Assembly: GCF_020176955.2 (NCBI RefSeq)
Contig: NZ_JAIUCZ020000005.1
Coordinates: 186,001-250,000 of the forward strand
From: Nocardia sp. alder85J
GTDB lineage: Bacteria; Actinomycetota; Actinomycetes; Mycobacteriales; Mycobacteriaceae
Reading direction: 5' to 3'
DNA: 64,000 bases
Shown here: piece after piece, positions 60,375 through 64,000 of the stretch
How positions within the stretch are numbered: the first letter of the stretch is position 1
Layout of the letters: the number at the start of each line of letters is the position of its first letter
The notes under the pieces: generated by a model
What the model saw: only the letters and a program-made list of their open reading frames with translations
What the model was told of the DNA's origin: nothing
Database searches by the model: none
Program-made: the position numbers and the translations under genes

Positions 60375-60618
60375 GCGGTTCCGCGCTACGCAGTAAAAGT
60401 GCGCTACAAAATGCCCTCCACCAGCGGATTTGACTGGTCTGAGTCGCGAGTCTTTTGCCGCGAATTGGCGTCTACATCTCTGCCGCCTCACCTGGCTGCC
60501 GCGGTAGACCAGCTTGCCGCAGCCTCCGCGCCCTGGCCCTCTGGGTGGCCTGGCCCGCCGCCGAGGCGATGCTCTTCCGCGCCCAGCGGGCGCGCTGTAC
60601 TTCGGTCGGAAGCGCGAT
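60375..60618. other. Interval between recombinase and IS element
   Basis: No confident gene. Several overlapping short frames end in the IS element. One reads ALALWVAWPAAEAMLFRAQRAR, which looks helical and coding-like and may be the remnant of a gene interrupted by the IS, but it has no recognisable family. Confidence 0.4.
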
Positions 60619-60625
60619 GCCTGGC
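60619..60625. repeat. Target-site duplication, left copy (GCCTGGC)
   Basis: The 7-base sequence GCCTGGC directly precedes the left inverted repeat of the IS21-family element and recurs directly after its right end at 63271-63277. A 4-8 bp duplication is usual for this family. Confidence 0.75.
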
Positions 60626-60651
60626 TGTCGCCTGCCAGGGTGAAGGGACCA
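60626..60651. repeat. IS21-family left inverted repeat
   Basis: A 26-base terminal repeat starting TGTCGCCTGCC and ending AGGGACCA. It agrees with the inverted right end at 23 positions. A second internal GGGACC copy follows after about 25 bases. Confidence 0.75.
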
Positions 60652-60731
60652 CTGGTTAGCCATGAGCATGGGACCGGGGTGTGCCCGGTCGCGGGCCGTG
60701 TGGTGATGGTGACCGATGACCGGGCTGCCGG

Positions 60732-61556
60732 TCAATCCGAGCCGTCGGCTGGGCCGGCCGCGCGGCCCCGGTGGGGCTTCTGCCGCTGCCGGTAGGACTC
60801 GCCTTCGACGACGAGCTCGTAGGCTGCGGACTGCAAGCGGTCCATTGCAGACTGCGCGAGCAGCGGGTCGGCCATCATGGTGAGGATTTCCGGTGGTTCC
60901 CGGTTGCTGGTGATCACCGTCGATGCTTTGCGGTGCCGTTCGACGATCAGCTCGTAGAAGTCGTTGGTCTCGGGCGCCTCCAGGCGGTGCAGGGCCAGGT
61001 CATCGATGATGAGCAGGTCGACGCGGTGGAGTTTGCGCATCTCGTCCTCGTAGGAGCCGTCCAAGCGTGAACCGCGCAGCCGTTTGAACAGTTTGTCGGC
61101 GCGCTCGGTGTGAACCGTGTGGTTGCGGCGGACGGCGACGTGGCCTAATGCGTTGGCCAGGAACGTCTTTCCGACTCCGACCGGTCCCATGATCAGGACG
61201 TTGTAGGCGTCGGCGAGGAACCGCAGCGAACACAGCTCCGCCCAGAGTTCCCGGTCGAAGCTGACCGCGGTCGTGTCGTCCCAAGCCTGCAGTTGCATCT
61301 GCGGGTCCAGGTGCGCGGTCTTCGCGCGGCGCTGCTGCGACTCCCGGTCCCGGCGGGCGACCTCGTCGGCGAACAGCATCTCCAGGAAATCGTGGTGCGG
61401 CAACCGATTCGACCGCGCCAGCGCCAGCCGCTCCGGCAGCGTATCCAGCAGCTGACCAAGCTTGAGCCGGCGCATCAACGACTTCAGCTCGGGTGTGATC
61501 TCGACCGGCTTGGCCGCCGGTGCCGCGGCGGGACGGCGTGTGCTGCTGCTGGTCAT
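60732..61556 (-). CDS. istB: IS21-family helper ATPase IstB
   Basis: A 274-residue AAA+ ATPase that assists IstA in target selection, related to DnaC. Walker A is MGPVGVGKTFLANALGH, Walker B LLIIDDLALHRL, and sensor 1 VITSNREPPE is visible. The N-terminal helical region (LMRRLKLGQLLDTLPERLAL) matches the family. Its start overlaps the istA stop by 4 bases (ATGA), so translation is coupled. Intact. Confidence 0.93.
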   Translation of the reverse strand: MTSSSTRRPAAAPAAKPVEITPELKSLMRRLKLGQLLDTLPERLALARSNRLPHHDFLEMLFADEVARRDRESQQRRAKTAHLDPQMQLQAWDDTTAVSFDRELWAELCSLRFLADAYNVLIMGPVGVGKTFLANALGHVAVRRNHTVHTERADKLFKRLRGSRLDGSYEDEMRKLHRVDLLIIDDLALHRLEAPETNDFYELIVERHRKASTVITSNREPPEILTMMADPLLAQSAMDRLQSAAYELVVEGESYRQRQKPHRGRAAGPADGSD

Positions 61557-63103
61557 GAGGGCCTCCGGACCGAGAAATCAGTGGTCGAGCGAACGAACCG
61601 TGACGGTGCCGGCGGCGGCAGCAACGTCAGCTGCCCGCCCGCGGCGCTGCCACGGGTCAGCATGCGGTCGATCAGGCCGACATCGACGACTTCGGCGTCC
61701 AGCGCGCGTCGGCAGGCGTCGTTGACCGCGTGCTCGCCGTGCCGGTTGACCAGGCCGAGCAGCCGGTAGACCTGCCGCATCTTCGTCCAGGGCAGCGGAT
61801 GCTCGAGCACGGCCGCGGCGTAGGCGCCGACATGCGGGCCGTGATCGAACGCTGTGCGGCCCAACGCGTTCAGGTCCCGCATCGCGTAGGCGGTCAACTC
61901 GCTGGGCAGGTCCGCCGGATCGGTCTGCCGCCGCCCGGCCTCGACGCGGGCGTGGACCTTGATCAGGGCGCCGCGGAAGTAGAGCTTCACCGTCGCCGCA
62001 TCGACCCGCGCGGTCAAGCGCTGCCCGATCAGATCACCGGGGACGCTGTAGAGGGCCTTGGCGACCTGGACGTGCCGGTCGGGTGCGACCTTCGGGTTCA
62101 CCCAAGACGGGATGTCGAACACGGTGTCGGGCAACGGTTTCAGCAACGGATGCTCGTCGGCTGCGAACACCTCACCCGGCCGCAGGCGGGTCGTGCCGTG
62201 GATCCGCATTCCCGCCGTGTCCCGGCACCACCGCTGCGCCCGATCCCGGCAGTCCGCGAGATCCCGGAACTGTTCTCCGGCAAAGAAATTCGAGCGAACG
62301 TAAGGAACGCAGCGTTCGATCCGGGGCTTGTCCTGCGGGGAACGGACCCGCGCCGGATCCACGACGAAACCGCGGGACTCGGCATATTCGCGGAACGAGT
62401 CGTTCAACTTCGGATCAGTCGAATCCGCCTGATCGACAATCGCTTTCATGTTGTCCGGGATCACCACCGCGAACACGCCGTCGAAGAACACCCACGCCGC
62501 TTCGAACCCGGCGATCACATCGTTCAACGTCTCCCGGAACGTCGGATAGACGAACACGTGCCGCGAATACACCGCGGTGAAGATCAGGCCCTTCACCACC
62601 CTGCCCTTGCCTTCGGCGTCGGTGAGCAGCCCGAGGCGGCCGAAGTCGACCTGAACCTCGGCCCCGGGCTCGCAGTCCGCCACCCGGACCGTCGCGCGTT
62701 TCTTCCCGAACCCCAATTCGGTTGTGGCGTAGCGATGTAACGTCCGATACGACACCACCACCCCGTGCCGGCCCAGCAGGACGTGGATCTTGGTCAGGGT
62801 CAGGCCCTGCTCCATCCACGCCTTGATCTGCTCGGACTGGCCGGCAACGGCCTCCCAGGCATCGCTTCTGCCGTTCGGGCGGGCCCGGCGGACCCCGGTG
62901 ACCACCGTGGCCAGCAGGTCGTCGGTCAGTTGCTCGACGCCGCCGTCACGGTCCATCCCGCACGACTGGGCCATCTCGATGTATCGCCGCGCGGTCTTCC
63001 GATCGACCGCCGACAGCCGCGCTACCTCCCGTAGCCCGCGGCCCTGCAGCCACAGCCGCAGCATCTCCCTGATCTCGATCACCGACACCTCCCGGTAGCT
63101 CAT
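61553..63103 (-). CDS. istA: IS21-family transposase IstA
   Basis: A 516-residue DDE transposase. The N-terminal helix-turn-helix (IREMLRLWLQGRGLREVARL, SAVDRKTARRYIE) is followed by the rve catalytic core: first Asp in EVQVDFGRLG, second in VVIPDNMKAIVD, and the Glu in SPQDKPRIERCVPYV. A beta-barrel C-terminus (APDRHVQVAKALYSVPGDLIG) precedes the end. It starts at ATG 63103 close to the right end of the element. No frameshift is seen, so it should be functional. Confidence 0.93.
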   Translation of the reverse strand: MSYREVSVIEIREMLRLWLQGRGLREVARLSAVDRKTARRYIEMAQSCGMDRDGGVEQLTDDLLATVVTGVRRARPNGRSDAWEAVAGQSEQIKAWMEQGLTLTKIHVLLGRHGVVVSYRTLHRYATTELGFGKKRATVRVADCEPGAEVQVDFGRLGLLTDAEGKGRVVKGLIFTAVYSRHVFVYPTFRETLNDVIAGFEAAWVFFDGVFAVVIPDNMKAIVDQADSTDPKLNDSFREYAESRGFVVDPARVRSPQDKPRIERCVPYVRSNFFAGEQFRDLADCRDRAQRWCRDTAGMRIHGTTRLRPGEVFAADEHPLLKPLPDTVFDIPSWVNPKVAPDRHVQVAKALYSVPGDLIGQRLTARVDAATVKLYFRGALIKVHARVEAGRRQTDPADLPSELTAYAMRDLNALGRTAFDHGPHVGAYAAAVLEHPLPWTKMRQVYRLLGLVNRHGEHAVNDACRRALDAEVVDVGLIDRMLTRGSAAGGQLTLLPPPAPSRFVRSTTDFSVRRPS

Positions 63104-63244
63104 CCGCCAATACAGCGGCCGAGCGACCGGAACCCCCAGCTACCACACCGGAGTGGTCCCATAACTTGGCAAAACCTGCCGGTCAGGCGGTCCCATCACT
63201 GGCTAACAGGTGGTCCCATGCTCCTGGCTAAACCAGCTCCCAGG

Positions 63245-63270
63245 TGGTCCCTTCCACCTGGCAGCCGACA
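63245..63270. repeat. IS21-family right inverted repeat
   Basis: A 26-base terminal repeat, the inverse of the left one (TGGTCCCTTCCACC ... CCGACA). It is the outermost of four GGTCCC-bearing repeats, which form the transposase-binding array. Confidence 0.75.
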
Positions 63271-63277
63271 GCCTGGC
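63271..63277. repeat. Target-site duplication, right copy (GCCTGGC)
   Basis: Identical to 60619-60625. It shows that the undisturbed target read ...GATGCCTGGCTTGTG.... Confidence 0.75.
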
Positions 63278-63279
63278 TT

Positions 63280-63437
63280 GTGCTGTGTCCCTCCGGTATG
63301 GCCTGAGGGCGTCACATCGCAGCCGTGGTTCTGGCCCGCGCCCTCCCCGCTCCACCGCCGGATGCTATGCCAGGCGCGCGGGACAGGTTCCGGCTGTGAT
63401 AGCCCTCAGATCAGGCCATACCGGAGGGACACAGCAC
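63280..63437. repeat. 158-bp segment bounded by perfect 27-bp inverted repeats
   Basis: Bases 63280-63306 (starting GTGCTGTGTCCCTCC) recur exactly inverted at 63411-63437. The arms continue into GGGC / GCCC with a 5-base indel, and the 104 bases between them hold a second, weaker inverted pair (GCAGCCG / CGGCTGTG). No open frame of note is inside. The structure fits a MITE-like non-autonomous element or a long RNA hairpin. The IS21 copy is inserted 2 bases left of it. Confidence 0.65.
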
Positions 63438-63686
63438 CCGCGCGCCGACCGCGCGAGCGCAGCTCGCGGAACCCGCACCAACCTGGCAGCGCCCTGCATC
63501 AACTGTGCCTCACACGAACCGGCGCCCCACGGATCCACCGTCACACGCGCTACGTTGTCCGGCCATCACTTCCAGTCGCGTGCCGTAAATCCCAGCTGAT
63601 GCAGACGACCGCACCACCGTCACCGTCTCCCACAGTGACCCACTGGCAAACCTTTCGAGGCCCACCCAACGCCACCACTTCTTTTT
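63438..63686. other. Non-coding interval
   Basis: No gene is supported. The G+C content drops clearly towards the right end, and the plus strand becomes rich in C and T with A-C dinucleotides. Open frames here have low-complexity products. Confidence 0.4.
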
Positions 63687-63873
63687 CTCTCGACCACCAC
63701 ACCAACTCTCCTCTCCTTCTTTTTGATTTCTGATTGCTCCCCACCCCCACCCCCGTTCGACATCTCGTGCGCACGAAGTGTGTATGAGATGTCGAACGGG
63801 GGTGGGGGTGGGGAGTGAGCAGAAATCATGCCCTTTGCCCAGATCAGAGGAGGGTTGGTGTGGTGGTCGAGAG
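63687..63873. repeat. 187-bp near-palindrome with two arm pairs
   Basis: Outer arms 63687-63714 and 63846-63873 match at 27 of 28 positions; inner arms 63725-63766 and 63786-63827 match at 39 of 42. The two are separated by an unpaired bulge, and the tip is a 19-base loop containing GTGCGCAC. The left arm is pyrimidine-rich with C5A blocks, the right arm the purine mirror. The structure is unlike anything else in the window. It could be a mobile-element end, a replication/transfer structure, or an assembly artefact. Confidence 0.7.
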
Positions 63874-63912
63874 CGCGAATAGGTAGCACACGAGTGTGCT
63901 ACCTATTCGCGC
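63873..63912. terminator. 19-bp perfect stem hairpin with 2-base loop
   Basis: GCGCGAATAGGTAGCACAC (63873-63891) pairs perfectly with 63894-63912, followed on the plus strand by GTTTTGTG. The very long, AT-containing stem with a short T-run would be a strong intrinsic terminator for rightward transcription, but no rightward gene ends here. It directly adjoins the large palindrome. The last 88 bases of the window after it contain no recognised feature. Confidence 0.65.
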
Positions 63913-64000
63913 GTTTTGTGCGCGGTTTTCGCGCCTTCGACAGCCCCAGATCGACCCCCGAGCCGCTGATCGGCTGCTGCCGTGACACGTGCCGTGCCCT

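Larger units (their letters stand above)
60626..63270. mobile_element. Complete IS21-family insertion sequence (2,645 bp)
   Basis: The element carries istA and istB in one leftward operon and is bounded by imperfect 26-bp inverted repeats that start TGTCG (60626-60651 and 63245-63270, 23 of 26 matching). It is flanked by a 7-bp direct duplication. Inside the right end there are four copies of a GGTCCC-containing repeat about 30 bases apart (near 63150, 63190, 63213 and 63246), and two at the left end. Such multiple terminal repeats bind the IS21 transposase. Both genes look intact, so the copy may be active. The intact duplication shows that both ends entered in one simple insertion. Confidence 0.88.

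Noticed and set aside
63550..63889. Two short minus-strand open frames near the right end
   Set aside because: They run through the palindrome and encode low-complexity Gly/Pro/Arg sequence; no ribosome site.
63687..63912. Telomere of a linear replicon
   Set aside because: The window holds core chromosomal genes up to 4 kb away, and a single large palindrome without multiple short hairpin sets or telomere-protein genes is not enough evidence.

Overview
The window looks like chromosome of a high-G+C mycolate-type actinomycete, most probably a Nocardia or close relative. The main reason is gene order. From about 31.3 to 59.4 kb it reproduces, gene after gene and almost always in the same orientation, the Mycobacterium tuberculosis Rv2669-Rv2703 backbone: GNAT, AFG1/ZapE ATPase, RibD-like reductase, TAP-type hydrolase, AftC-type arabinosyltransferase, msrB, hemQ-hemY-hemE, DUF3000, RNase D-like, dxs, TRAM RNA methyltransferase, trkA/trkB, DUF3159, OB-fold, hydrolase, DUF3710, dut, DUF3093, DUF4193, cei, suhB, ppgK, sigA. 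GTG starts, overlapping start/stop codons and very long antisense open frames are typical of such genomes. Family assignments were made by reading the sequence; no database search was possible.

Layout. 0-2 kb: the end of a glycosyltransferase and an unrecognised acidic helical protein. 2-25.6 kb: a catabolic accessory region. It holds two acyl-CoA ligases, a two-subunit acyl-CoA dehydrogenase, a crotonase, a thiolase, four SDRs (a fifth lies at 28.9 kb), a type III CoA-transferase, an LLM flavin/F420 oxidoreductase, a KshB-like ferredoxin reductase, a carboxymuconolactone-decarboxylase-like protein, a 3-hydroxyisobutyrate-type dehydrogenase, a two-subunit B12-dependent acyl-CoA mutase and its MeaB G-protein chaperone. 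Two of its three divergent promoters carry a nearly identical palindrome (GAGAATAnTATTCTC), so the parts look like one regulon. It is interrupted by a tandem pair of exported paralogs and by a decayed patch (17.9-19.2 kb) with Uma2-family genes, one of them cut by a small inversion. 25.7-31 kb: a MarR/MFS divergent pair with a double operator, an alcohol dehydrogenase that appears to lack its structural-zinc lobe, an SDR and a second MFS permease. 31.3-59.4 kb: conserved core genes. 59.4-64 kb: a new accessory zone directly after sigA, with a tyrosine recombinase, a complete IS21-family insertion sequence with a 7-bp target duplication, a 27-bp inverted repeat, a near-palindrome of about 187 bp and a strong terminator-like hairpin.

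How the genes work together. In the catabolic region a carboxylic acid would be activated by the ligases, desaturated by the heteromeric dehydrogenase, hydrated or cleaved by the crotonase, oxidised by SDRs and cleaved by thiolase. The mutase (kept active by MeaB) would rearrange a carbon skeleton on the way. The mutase keeps the Tyr and Arg that bind the carboxylate in methylmalonyl-CoA mutase but has lost other otherwise invariant active-site residues, and the crotonase lacks both classical glutamates. The pathway is therefore probably not one of the well-described steroid, isobutyryl-CoA or 2-hydroxyisobutyryl-CoA routes, and it is the best candidate here for an undescribed system. The core block covers coproporphyrin-dependent heme synthesis, isoprenoid precursor synthesis, arabinan assembly, potassium uptake, dUTP removal, polyphosphate-glucose phosphorylation and the primary sigma factor.
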